Source: Prosapia bicincta (taxonomy: Eukaryota; Arthropoda; Insecta; Hemiptera; Cercopidae). Taken from it: a DNA stretch of 64,000 bases. The stretch lies in NCBI GenBank assembly GCA_036971475.1, contig JBAIZL010000002.1:357294082-357358081 (forward strand), written 5' to 3'. Every line of letters starts with the position of its first letter. The first letter of the stretch is position 1. Position numbers and translations under genes: made by a program. Shown here one piece after another: positions 1 to 9,473 of the stretch. The notes below the pieces were generated by a model that did no database searches, was not told the DNA's origin, and saw nothing but the letters and a program-made list of their open reading frames with translations.

Positions 1-1069
1 AAACGGAACGATCAGAACCGCATGATACAAATCAAAGCACAGAATCGTACTAATGTAATTACTGGAGTTACTAAGTTTTTACGCTCGACTCTGCAAATAT
101 CGGTGATCGGAACAGGTGCACTGCTTGCAATTACAGCCCATAAGACTGCCGGTAGTATCATTGCTGCCTCGATTTTAATGGGTAGGGTATTAGCCCCATT
201 TGATGCAGCAGTTCATACTTGGACATTTCTAAATCAAGCCAGAATGTCATATGGAAGACTGCAAAGGCTTATATTAACATCACCAAAAAGAGAACAAACT
301 ATGGCTCTGCCAGAACCTGAAGGGAAACTGGAGTTTGATAGAGTGTTTTTTACTCCTTATGGGAGCAATAAGCCTACAATAAAAGGAATATCATTTGTTA
401 TAGAGCCTGGAGATGTAGTTGGTGTTGTTGGCGCAAGTGCTTTTGGTAAATCAGCAATTGCAAAGCTAACCGTTGGTGTATGGAAACCAATATCTGGCGT
501 AGTCAGACTAGATGGCGCTGATGTATACACTTGGAATCGAGAAAATTTTGGTAATTATGTTGGTTACTTGCCTCAAGATATTGAGCTATTCAACCCTAGT
601 GTCAAGGCTAATATTGCTCGCATGAGACCAGATCCATATCCTGAGAAATAATCAAAGCAGCAAAGATTGCAGGGATACACGAGTTGATACTAAGCTTGCC
701 AAATGGATATAATACAACAGTAGGAGGTCCCGGAGGAGTAACACTCTCTGGTGGACAGAAACAACTGCTTGGTCTTGCAAGAGCTTTTTATGGAAACACA
801 AAGCTTTTGGTGCTTGATGAGCCAAATGCCAACTGAGATAGTAAGATGGAGAAGCATGCTTGATTAATGCGGTCAATGTTGCAAGAAAGCAAAATACTGC
901 CACTATGGTTATAACTCACAAACTACCGTTATTATCCGTGGTTGATAAAGTGATTCTCATTTCAGAAGGTGTTATTTATGCTATGGGGCCAAGAGATGAG
1001 ATTTTGAGCAAATTGGTTGTCCCATCATCGAATACCAAAGAAAGTAAACGCTCTTCAGCAAGTGGCTAA
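1..1069 (+). pseudogene. Type I secretion ABC transporter (permease/ATPase), 3' part, broken
   Basis: This is the inner-membrane ABC exporter of a type I secretion system (PrtD/HlyB-like), which would use ATP to push a protein substrate through a channel. The gene enters from the left edge. The end of the membrane domain is followed by a nucleotide-binding domain with Walker A (GASAFGKS), a Q-loop region (YLPQDIELF), the signature LSGGQ (near 750), Walker B (LLVLDEP) and an H-loop (VITHK). The signature segment lies in a different frame from the Walker A segment. Lesions: a frameshift near 648, a stop in the D-loop region (834-836) and a second frameshift near 860, so no functional ATPase can be made. 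It ends just before a hairpin shared with the convergent gene. Family assignment is firm; the substrate is unknown. Confidence 0.88.
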
Positions 1070-1101
1070 GTAAAGGAAGGTATCACATACTTCCCTTTAC
1101 T
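1069..1101. terminator. Hairpin between convergent genes, probable bidirectional terminator
   Basis: An imperfect inverted repeat (agtaaaggaaggta / tacttccctttact) sits exactly between the stop of the ABC transporter (+) and the stop of the proline-rich protein (-). This is the position expected of a shared rho-independent terminator in the bacterial ancestor. The T-run is weak, so the call rests on stem and position. Confidence 0.55.
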
Positions 1102-1112
1102 TTATAGTCTAC

Positions 1113-2414
1113 TTATTTACTAATGTACTCAGATATTTTCTGCTCTGCTTTCTTTTTGAGTTTCTTGAAAGGATTCTTAAAGAAAGACGTTTTTATTGCC
1201 TTACCATCCACTGGATAAACATCATCTATTTTTGTTGCAGGAGTAGATCCTGTTGGCGATTGTTGTGGCAGCATCGCATTTGTTGACTTTGGATGCTGAT
1301 CTTCCTCTAAATCAGAGCTATAACCAGAAGACTGACCACTATTTCCTTCTCTTTTTATGTCAGCACATTTTGTGTTAAGATCAGATTTAGAGATAGACTC
1401 TAAAACTACACTGTGAATAGAATCATCATTACTCTGGTCTTTCATGTCATTTACCTCTTCCTGTTGTTTCTCTATTCTTTCGACATACTCTTCTTGCGTT
1501 TTGTTCTTAGCTTTATCCTTATTATCTTTTATTTCCGCACTCGATTCTCTTGTAAGTTCTTGCAGATGCTGACTTTTTTGCCTCCTCTTCTCCAGCCGTT
1601 TTTTCAACTCCTCCTGAAAATCTTCATTGCAATTTGGGGGTTCAATAGAAGAAGAATTCTTTGCTGGAGTACCACCAAGAGATTTTTCACCCGTATCATT
1701 ATCCTTTGGTAGCTTCCGATTGTTCAAATCTTCATCTGAAAGAGGAAGTGGTGGTACATTTACACCTTAACTTGGCAAAGGAGGAGGTGGTGGTATAAAT
1801 GGCGCATCCACATCTTCATGATTATCACTAGATTTCATTTCAAGAGAAGTGATGTTTGACTCCTGCAATGGCATAGATTCTCGTGTCCCCGCACCATCAC
1901 CAGACCCATGGTTATTTCTAAAAGTAATTTTTTCTTTGCTGCTTGGTTTAGTGTATGGAATATTTTGGTCATTATCATCCCATTCGCTTTCAGAACGTAC
2001 GCTTTCAGAATGCTCGCTTTCACTATCTGAGAATTCAACGCATACCCTTCTCGCAAGAATCTGAGCTGCATTTTTATTGTTATTCTCCTTCTTTTTGTTC
2101 TTTAGCTCCCTATCGATTCTTGCAGCATACTCTTCCCCCGTATCTGGCTTATCATTACAATTATCATCTTTTATTTCTGCATTCGGTACTCTCGTAAGAC
2201 CCTGTAAGTGTCTATTTTATTCCATAATTTTCATCAGATGTTCTTCCAATACCTTCTGAGTAATTCCACCTTGACTTCCTAGTGTACTACAAGAGGAATT
2301 TTTTGGTGCAGTACTACCAAGAGATTTTTCACTTGCACCTTGATCTGGAGGAGGAGGGAGGTGGCGCATTAGTTTGTAGTAGGTTCCTTGAGAACCAGAA
2401 AATGGACTGACCAA
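1113..2414 (-). pseudogene. Proline-rich, charged Wolbachia hypothetical protein with two tandem modules
   Basis: One reading frame runs from about 2414 to the stop at 1113 and is interrupted only by in-frame stops at 2217-2219 and 1767-1769. The deduced protein has two similar modules. Each has a proline stretch (LPPPPDQG near 2350; PPPPPLPS near 1785), then an EKSLG...PKNSS segment, then a charged helix (QEELKKRLEKRRQ in the second module). The tail is basic (KNPFKKLKKKAEQK). Proline runs followed by short amphipathic helices recall the WH2-type proteins annotated in Wolbachia, but I cannot confirm a WH2 motif by eye. The longest uninterrupted piece is 204 residues (1113-1727) and starts at a TTG that is probably internal. 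Function unknown; an effector-like role would be speculation. Confidence 0.6.
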
Positions 2415-2452
2415 AATGGTAGTAAAGGTACACGACAGAGGTGTTGTTACAG

Positions 2453-2575
2453 AATTTTAATAGTATTCTTACCCTTCTTGATCCACGACCAAGTCAACCA
2501 AATGAATACAAGCAAAACGAAACAGAGCAAAAAAATCAGTATGAAAGTTTTGACAGTGAGATAAAGAAGAGCTAA
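2453..2575 (+). other. Possible C-terminal remnant of an unidentified protein
   Basis: About 40 codons are open on the plus strand up to a stop at 2573-2575. They encode a hydrophilic Asn/Gln/Glu-rich tail (PSQPNEYKQNETEQ then FDSEIKKS). Composition resembles the tails of Wolbachia hypothetical proteins and the stretch lies directly upstream of dapA on the same strand. No start or domain is visible and the open stretch is short enough to be chance. Confidence 0.25.
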
Positions 2576-2601
2576 TCGATGATGAAATACCATTTTAATA
2601 A

Positions 2602-3531
2602 CTCCAATTAAAATCATTTCTATGGACTGCTTGCGTTACTCCTTTTAATTACAACGGAGATAGCATAGATTATAGCAGTTTGCAGCGTTTACTTACAATG
2701 CAGGGTGAAGCTAAAAATGACACGGTGTTGCTAGGTAGCACAGGTGAAAGCCCATCGCTCACTGATTCTGAATAACGTACAGTAGTTGAATTCGTATGTA
2801 AGCTGAAATTAAATACGAAAATCGTAGTTGGTATACCTGGGGTAAATCTATATCAAGCTCTTGAATGGCTTGATTTTTTCAGGGGTATGCCCATTCATGG
2901 CTATCTAATGACAACTCCAATTTATACAAAGCCTGGAATCAAGGGGCAGACTTTATGGTTTGAGAAGCTACTTGAGAAAGCACATGGGCCAGCTATGCTT
3001 TACAATATTCCATCAAGAGCAGGAGCAGGTCTTTACACAGAAACTGTACGTAATTTGTCCAGCCACGAGAAATTTTGGGCTATCAAAGATTCAAGCGGAA
3101 CTGTTGATACTTTAATTGAATATAAAAAAGTTGCCCCAAACATTGAGGTATTTTGTGGAGATGACAATATGATGTCTGATATGGCTGTTAATGGTGCAGA
3201 TGGCCTAGTTTCTGTTGCTTCTAACATTTGGCCACGTTTAGTGCATAAATACGTTAAGCAATGTCTGAACCCTTCCCTGTCATTCCAGCGCGTGACTAGA
3301 AGAAAAACAACTACTCAAACAACAGGAGATGACATAAAAAGTCCAACAGACATTTGGCAACAAGCCTGCAAAGCTCTATTTATTGCCAGCAACCCAATAC
3401 CTACCAAAGCACTTTTGAACGATATTGGGCTCATAGAACACAAAACTGTCCGCCTACCACTCAGCACAGAAGACTTTCCATCCATTGAAACATTAAGGCA
3501 AGCTAATGCTTGGGTGGGAAGGATTGACTAA
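2602..3531 (+). pseudogene. dapA: 4-hydroxy-tetrahydrodipicolinate synthase DapA, one nonsense mutation
   Basis: DapA condenses pyruvate with aspartate semialdehyde in the lysine/diaminopimelate pathway, which Wolbachia keeps for lipid II synthesis. The TIM-barrel sequence is readable in one frame from about 2611 (LWTACVTPF). It includes the substrate loop GSTGES, the YNIPSRAG segment with the proton-relay tyrosine, and the Schiff-base lysine in AIKDSSG. A stop at 2773-2775 interrupts the frame after the TGES loop, and no start codon is left upstream of 2611. Between KQCLN and DIWQQ the protein carries roughly 15 extra residues, encoded by a Wolbachia palindromic repeat inserted in frame (about 3271-3330). 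The catalytic residues are intact, so damage is limited to the nonsense codon and the lost start. Confidence 0.9.
3271..3330. repeat. Wolbachia palindromic repeat fragment inside dapA
   Basis: The segment ctgtcattccagcgcgtgac matches the core of the palindromic repeats seen at 16085-16460 (tgtcatttcagcgcgtggcgctgg). Here it sits inside the dapA frame without breaking it and adds about 15 residues before the last helices. This parallels the coding palindromic elements known from Rickettsia. Insert edges are approximate, estimated from the expected length of the family. Confidence 0.6.
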
Positions 3532-4336
3532 TGGCTAGGGCTAGGAACACGATGACCTGCATTAGCACCATCAACTTCCGTGCTACCATCCAAGCTATCT
3601 GGTTGTTTTCTACTTTCAATTTCTATTTTCAAATTTGCTATTCCGGTGAAGCGGTCCTCTAAACTTTGTACAAGCTGTTGTTCTTCGCTAATGTGATCCT
3701 CTTTATCCTTATCTGTGACTATAATAGGCTTTTTGCGGATGGCGTATGCTGAACACTTTCTTTCAGTACTTAGTCCGCCTTCACATTCTCTTTTTATGGG
3801 GCAATTTGTATGATTATGACCATTTGTATCATCAATTCTCGTGCTCTGTTTAACCATATTTGGCGGTGGAGAAGAAGGCTCTTTAGTTTTGTTTGAATCA
3901 GGACCAGGACGGCTACCTGGTGGTGTTGTTGGAGAAGAAGAGCGTTCAGTTATTGCACTAAAAAGCGACGCAATAACTTTGCATGCTATTATGGTTAAAA
4001 TAGTTATAGCTTTGGGTGATTCGAGACCAAGAGCAGCTAAACCTGCTCCAATTCCAAAGAAACAGCAGTAAATACCGTAAGAGGTATAACCTGCTTATTC
4101 AAGTTATCAATCAATTCAGTATCTAAATATCTTTCAAGAGAGCTTCTATTCATGGACAACAAAACACCAGTAAGTGTACATCCAATCAGCAAGGGCGCAG
4201 AACCAATAATTCCCCTTACAATATAAGGTGGCAAGCTAGAACGATACATAACAAGAGCTACGGTACCAGCTATAAGTCCTACAGACCCTATGGCTATCGC
4301 CGCATACGGTGCAAACTTTTTTTTGATTAGACACAA
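3528..4336 (-). pseudogene. Four-TM hypothetical membrane protein with Pro/Ser-rich tail, one frameshift
   Basis: The N-terminal piece (from a TTG at 4336 with AGAGGA upstream) has three hydrophobic segments (AAIAIGSVGLIAGTVAL; IIGSAPLLIGCTLTGVLL; VIPLTVFTAVS). A one-base deletion near 4056 shifts the frame. In the next frame the sequence continues as GIGAGLAALGLE, a fourth hydrophobic stretch (AITILTIIACKVIASL), a proline/serine linker and a hydrophilic tail ending at the stop at 3528. Its last codons overlap the 3' end of dapA by a few bases, convergently. The architecture of membrane hairpins plus a long polar tail is common among Wolbachia-specific proteins. I do not recognise a named family. 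Confidence 0.6.
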
Positions 4337-4551
4337 ACTTCCTCTTTCAAGTCAAAATACAATCCTTTATTGTTACATAATTTTGTAACCAATGTCAACT
4401 TTATAATTTAGTCTTTTTGATCAGACTTCTTGCACAACCATACAAAAACCAGAATGCGTGACGCACCAAACATTGTGACACGAAATAAATGAATTATGAT
4501 GCCTAATACCTTGCATTTTATCTTAGCTATTGCTATTCTGAATAAAGAAAC

Positions 4552-4625
4552 CGGGGCGAGGCGCAGTCTGGTAGCGCATTTGGTTTGGGACCAAAGGGTC
4601 GGGAGTTCAAATTTCTCCGCCCCGA
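4552..4625 (+). tRNA. tRNA-Pro (anticodon TGG), bacterial type
   Basis: A complete cloverleaf can be drawn. Acceptor stem cggggcg/cgccccg (4552-4558 with 4618-4624), discriminator A at 4625. D stem gcgc/gcgc. Anticodon stem tttgg/ccaaa (4579-4583 with 4591-4595) around loop tttggga with anticodon TGG at 4586-4588. Variable loop gggtc. T arm gggag-ttcaaat-ttctc. The T stem has two G-T wobbles, at least one of which may be a decay change. There is no encoded CCA. It is one of the few bacterial features here without an evident break. Confidence 0.9.
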
Positions 4626-4917
4626 TTTTCTGTATTAATTTTAGTATATCCAGAAACCCTCATAATAGCCTACAGCTCAGCCTTTTGTATCTAGCTATTT
4701 GTGTACGAAATTTCCTATTTTCTTTTCACAATAGTATTCAAAATCTCCCTTGTGCTATTTGACGCTCTTTTATCAAACCTTCATTTTTTGTTTCTATTAC
4801 TTCTCTGTTCGACACACTTTTTTAAACATCCACCAAATATCCTTTCAAATAGTTCCATTACTAATAAAACAAATGATAAACCTGAGACCCATTTCAAGAG
4901 GGAACAACACTGGACCT

Positions 4918-5806
4918 TTAGGCTATTTCTTTATGAAGTTGTATGATTTCAGCTTTAGGAAGGCCTGTAGAAACAGCTATTAAGTCAACGGATGTGCAGC
5001 TTTAAGTGGGTTTTTAGCCACTGTTATTGTAGCTTTCCTTTCACCTTTTTCATGGCCAATTTGGATACCTCGTTCTTCGCCGATTTGGATGCTTTCTTCT
5101 CTGCCTTTTTGATGACCAATTTGGATGCATTCTTGTCTGCCTTCATTAAATTTTTGGTTAAGGCAGATCATCCTCACGTTTCATAGCTCGGTCGTATATA
5201 GCCCGCTCTTCCTTACTCCAACTACAACTCCTTATAAGCTCTGCCGATAGTCACATCACTGCCTACTATTTTCCCTACATCCTCTTCACTAGTCTTATTC
5301 GATACTTAAAAAAATAGCACCACTTTTCGACTATATTTTCTCTCTTGTGTCTTTGGGAATTTCGGAAGTTCAATGAAAGTAAAACTAAAGTCCTTCAGGT
5401 CATGTTTGAAAGTCTTCGTATCAAGAATAACATGATCGGATTTGTACCCTGGTTTATCAGGAAACAGAATAAAATCAGTGATGGCAATAAAGATAACTTC
5501 TTTAAGATCTTCATATTTGTCGCCTACATTGGCTTAAGCTTTAGCTGCATAGTATTACGCACGTTTTTCAAAGCCTGTAGTTCTCGTAACCTGCATCTCA
5601 ACAATCGTTTGAACACCCGTGGTATCCCTGCATAACACGTCGACAATACTTTCCTTTTTGGCAGCGATTTTAGGGTTTTAGGATCCTCTATTTTAGCTTC
5701 ACCAGTGAGACCTAATTGAAAAAATGAACAATTTGTTTTTCTCAGTGCCAAAGATGCGCCGGAACGCTACATCATTCTTGGGGTCTAAAACTTTAGATAA
5801 GACCAC
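4918..5806 (-). pseudogene. Rpn family recombination-promoting nuclease/putative transposase, heavily broken
   Basis: This is a PD-(D/E)XK nuclease-like protein of the Rpn (YhgA) family, abundant in Wolbachia. Reading across frames from about 5806 gives LDPKNDVAFRRIFG, then a short deletion, GLTGEAKIEDPK, then VDVLCRDTTGVQTIVEMQ (the conserved D...E.Q nuclease core), FILFPDKPGYKSDHVILDTK, FSFTFIELPKF and SEEDVGKIVGSDVTIGRAY. The C-terminal part has repeated QIG-EKG coiled-coil motifs and an end readable to 4918 (STGLPKAEIIQLHKEIA). At least five frame changes and several stops are present (for example inside FEKRA*YYAAKA*). The start is uncertain; a GTG at 5806 replaces the expected ATG. Family firm, activity gone. 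Confidence 0.85.
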
Positions 5807-5829
5807 AGCTAAAGTACTTACAAATATTA

Positions 5830-6031
5830 TTAATTATACACTATTTCTTGCAAAAACTCAATCATATTTTTCTGAATGGCCATTTTCCACCTTGCAGAGT
5901 CCTGCGACTCACTTTTGTACACCTTTTTACTACTCTGCTGAGGGTACTTTAGAAGCTGCCTCTTTTTATCCTCAGCCAGGTTTCTTGGACCCTCATTGTT
6001 TTAACTTTTTCTGATTTATTAGATTTCTCAT
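5830..6031 (-). pseudogene. Small hypothetical protein (about 66 codons) with one frameshift
   Basis: An ATG at 6031 begins MRNLINQKKLKQ. After a frameshift near 5995 the next frame stays open to a TAA at 5830, giving a lysine- and glutamine-rich chain (NEGPRNLAEDKKRQLL ... SARWKMAIQKNMIEFLQEIV). It lies between the Rpn gene and iscS on the same strand. Codon use looks like the neighbours. No family recognised; it could also be the remnant of a longer protein. Confidence 0.4.
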
Positions 6032-6063
6032 TTTATCTATCTTGCCAATCTGCTAAACAAGAC

Positions 6064-7240
6064 TTAGTGAGAGTTCCATTTTACGGTGTTTAAATCTATT
6101 CCTTCTTGCACCATTTCCCAAAGTGGACTCATCTCTTTTAGCCGCCCAACATTTATAGCAACAATATCTGCTGCATATAAAATTTCGTCTTTAGTTGTAA
6201 ATCGGCCAAGACCAAATCTAATTGATGAATGCTCAAGGTAATGACCATTGTTTAGCGACCTTATGACATAAGAAGGCTCAAGAGATGCAGATGTGCATGC
6301 AGAACCAAAACTTACTGCTAAATCCTTGATTGCCATGATGAGAGACTCACCCTCAACATAGGGAAAACTTAAGTTTAGGTTGCCAGAGATTCTATTTTCA
6401 TAATCACCATTTAAAACAACATCAGGAAATGCCTCTTTTATCTTGCTGTACAGGATATCTCTCAGTTCTTCCAATCTGGTTGCTTCGGTTTCCATCTCTT
6501 CTTTAGCGATACGTGCTGCTTCACCAAACCCAACTGCAAGAGGGGTTGGAACTGTACCAGAGCGCATACCTCTTTCCTGTCCACCACCACTAATCAATGG
6601 TGTCAGCCTAACACGAGAATTCTTTCTGCGGACATATAACGCACCTATTCCTATGGGTCCATACATTTTATGGCTAGAAATACTCATAAGATCAATATTC
6701 GTTTCATTTACATCTACTGAGATTTTTCCAAAACTCTGAGCAGCGTCTGTGTGGAAAAATATGTTATGCTTTCTACATATTACCCCAATCTGTTTACAGG
6801 CTGCATTACTCCAATTTCGTTATTTGCCATCATTACTGAAACCAAGATTGTTTTATCAGTGATTGACTCCTCAAGCTTTGACAGATCTATAATTCCATTC
6901 TGTTGAACAGGTAAATATGTAACCTTAAAGCCTTCATTTTCCAAGTGTCGACAATAGTCTAGAACACACTTATGCTCCGTGCAAAAAGTTATTATATGAT
7001 CTTCCTTATTTTTATAAAAGTGAGCAACACCCTTGATTGCCATGTTATTGGACTCGATTGCACCTGAGGTAAAAACGATCTCTTTACTATCTGCATTTAC
7101 TAGATTGGCAATGTGCTTCCTTGCTTTTTCCACTGCCTCTTCAGCAGTCCAACCAAATGAACGGCTACGAGAGTGTGCATTACTGAACTCACCAAAATAA
7201 TGTATCATTACCTCTAAAACGCTCCTTGGTTCACTCCATA
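6064..7240 (-). pseudogene. iscS: Cysteine desulfurase IscS, frameshifted, 5' end replaced by a repeat
   Basis: IscS takes sulfur from cysteine, using PLP, to feed Fe-S cluster assembly. Recognisable segments: [43 protein letters not shown]; the PLP-lysine motif [30 protein letters not shown]; the active-site cysteine loop [15 protein letters not shown]; and the normal C-terminus [13 protein letters not shown] one-base deletion near 6797 separates the frames 6780-7240 and 6064-6796. The first residues (the usual YLDYQATTPIDPR) are missing or garbled, and a palindromic repeat (7241-7275) sits where the start should be. All catalytic residues remain, so the gene was complete before decay. Confidence 0.92.
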
Positions 7241-7275
7241 ATGGTGTCATCCAAGCTGACACTGGAATGACACCA
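7241..7275. repeat. Wolbachia palindromic repeat at the lost iscS start
   Basis: atggtgtcat ... atgacaccat is an almost perfect inverted repeat containing the phrase ctgacactggaatgac. The same phrase type recurs at 16190-16230, 42700-42760 and 44040-44135. It occupies the 5' end of iscS. Confidence 0.7.
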
Positions 7276-7311
7276 TTTTCGTTTTCTTTTAAATTCCAAC
7301 TGGCTATGAAT

Positions 7312-7570
7312 ATTAAGAAATTTACCAAATGAAGAAAAAAGGCCAAAAATCCCCGTGGTGCGAGTTTTGACCCTCTAATAATGTAAATTGGCGCTATAAT
7401 AATGTACTGACGCTTAGTTTAAGCGCGATTTAAGACGTGCAGCCCTAATAATTTTATGTAGTCGGCCAATAGATCCTTAAGTTTTTTACTTAATTTTTGT
7501 CATTGATCCTGCGCAGGTCAAAAACAAGTTTTGAGTCAGAAATACCCTTGTACGCCATGATAATGAGATT
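7312..7570. repeat. Dispersed Wolbachia repeat, copy 1 (about 255 bp)
   Basis: From ttaagaaatttaccaaat to the phrase gagtcagaaatacccttg this stretch matches 38215-38490 almost base for base. Shared landmarks are ccccgtggtgcgagttttgacc, ttggcgct-taataatgta, gtagtcggccaata and cctgcgcaggtcaaaaacaag. No reading frame is evident. The remaining 7571-7669 shows no gene. Confidence 0.85.
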
Positions 7571-7669
7571 GGCAAGGTTTGTCAAGTATTTTTTATGCTG
7601 GTTGAGTTTCCTGTGGACCTGTGTCCGTACAGTTCTTTTGTTCGGCATGGCAGCTACGGCGGTAGGGAA

Positions 7670-8819
7670 TTAGATATGAAAAGACCTCATTTCTACTGCC
7701 AATGCTAACACTGCCAATTTGCTAACTACATTCCAAAGTGGCAAGGTTTTATTTTCTCCAACTCGGCTAATATCATGAAATTCACAGTCAGTGGAATTTA
7801 AGCTAGAATACACATCTTTCCTGCTATTATATCGATATAAATAGCACGTTGGTGTATTTCCTATATAATATATCAAAGGTTCTGCGGAACTATGTTTAAA
7901 TACATCGATGGTGGCTACACCTTCTTGTATAATAACGCTATCGATTTCTATTCCTTCTTTTATTTTCTTCATTTTATGGCGCTTTCTTTTATTGAGGTTT
8001 AATATTTCCTCTCCGCTTGTCCCTGTTATAAGCCCATCCCGTAAGTTCCATTGTTTGCTTTGACAAAACATAAGGTCGTGTTTTGACTCCATATACCTCA
8101 TATTTTTTTCGCACTAGAGACAACACTTGGTCAACTTTAGTTGCTATTGTTTCTAGTAATGAATTACCATTGAAAGAAACTTCTTTACAACTCTCTGTAA
8201 TTGCAGAAATGAGCCATGGATCTATTTTAAATTCGTCACAATATTCGGATACTAGCTCTTGATAAATTTCAAAATATTGAAGTTTCTGCCTACTATGCCA
8301 ACCATATAATGGACTGGGTACTATCTCTTGTTTTACATTTTCTAGCGTATCTGGAATGTGGCTTGTCATATCCCGGTTTAGTACAACAACATCGGGCACA
8401 AATCCTGAAGTTGTTTTTAGTAGAGAGTTTTCTTTCACAATAGTTTCATATAAATCGTATGCTTCGTTATGAAAAAGGCCGATTCTAGTTTCAAAACCCG
8501 CTAGTTGTAGTACCGTCTGTATGGCAAATACGTTTTCTATATACATTTTATTTCGTGTATAATTCTCCGGTATTACAAGAATTTTCTTATATCTTTTCTC
8601 TTCAAAGTAGCCCTTTATCAGTTTTGCTACTGTTGCTTTCGATGTTCCACTTAGATTATTGAACCCTGCAGGAAACAAATTAGCATCTATAGGGGCAATT
8701 TTATAACCAGAGTTTCTAAGGTCTATAGAGCTATAGAGCGGCAATACAAGACCGTTAAAGTTTGCTCCAAACCAGTTGTGCACACTTTTTTCTAAATTTG
8801 GGTGAATTATGTTTTGCAT
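7670..8819 (-). pseudogene. gshA: Glutamate-cysteine ligase GshA (proteobacterial GshA family), double frameshift
   Basis: The protein from 8819 (PNLEKSVHNWFGANFNG, SIDLRNSGYKIAPIDANLFPAGFNNL) matches the proteobacterial GshA family, which makes gamma-glutamylcysteine for glutathione. The frame holds to about 8035 (KTRPYVLS). The glycine-rich GTYGMG segment is then in a second frame for about 11 residues, and LITGTSGEEI onward is in a third frame to the stop at 7670. So two small deletions, near 8060 and 8030, break an otherwise continuous gene. The C-terminal piece (EGVATIDVF, EPLIYYIG) fits the metal/ATP-binding half. It is divergent from hslV, with about 98 bp between the starts. Confidence 0.8.
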
Positions 8820-8917
8820 CTGCGCTTTAAATGCTATAAGGAATGTACTATACTATAAGCTATAACTAAACATATTTAACTAATGGTTATAGCATAATGA
8901 ATTAAAGTGACAGAAAA

Positions 8918-9472
8918 ATGATTCAAAATGATAACAATAAAATGTATGGCACTACCATACTGTCAATCAGAAGAGATAAAAAAGTAGTAGTAATAGGTGA
9001 TGGACAGGTTTCGCTGGGCCACGCTGTTATAAAATCCGGAGCAAGAAAAGTCAGGCGTCTTTCTGGTGATTCTATCATTGCCGGGTTTGCTGGAGCAACA
9101 GCTGATGCGTTTACTCTTTTTGAAAGACTGGAATCTAAACTTGATAAACACCCAGGGCAATTAATGAGGGCATGTGTTGAACTTGCGAAAGATTGGAGAA
9201 TTGATAAATACTTAAGAAAATCGGAGGCTATGATGATTGTTGCAGATAAGTCTATTTCGTTGGTGATTACAGGAATTGGTGACGCTCTTGAACCTGAGGA
9301 TGGTGTCGCAGCTATTGCTTCTGGGGGAAGTTTTGCTCTATCTGCAGCAAGAGCCTTAATTGATGTTAAAGGAATATCAACAGAGGAGATTGCAAAAAGA
9401 GCTAGAAAATAGCAGCTGATATCTTGTGTGTATACAAATCATAATGTAGTTATTGAAAAGATAGAGGGATAA
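8918..9472 (+). pseudogene. hslV: ATP-dependent protease subunit HslV, compensating indels near the end
   Basis: HslV is the proteolytic chamber of the HslUV protease. The mature N-terminus [23 protein letters not shown] with its catalytic threonine, [20 protein letters not shown] and [14 protein letters not shown] are all readable from the ATG at 8918. Near 9410 a stop appears (after KRARK). The sequence for about 7 codons makes sense only in the other frame (IAADI), and from CVYTNHNVVIEKIEG the original frame resumes and ends at 9470-9472. Two opposite single-base indels explain this. The stop lies 1 base before the hslU ATG, with GAGGGATA serving as the ribosome site of hslU. Confidence 0.92.
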
Positions 9473-9473
9473 T

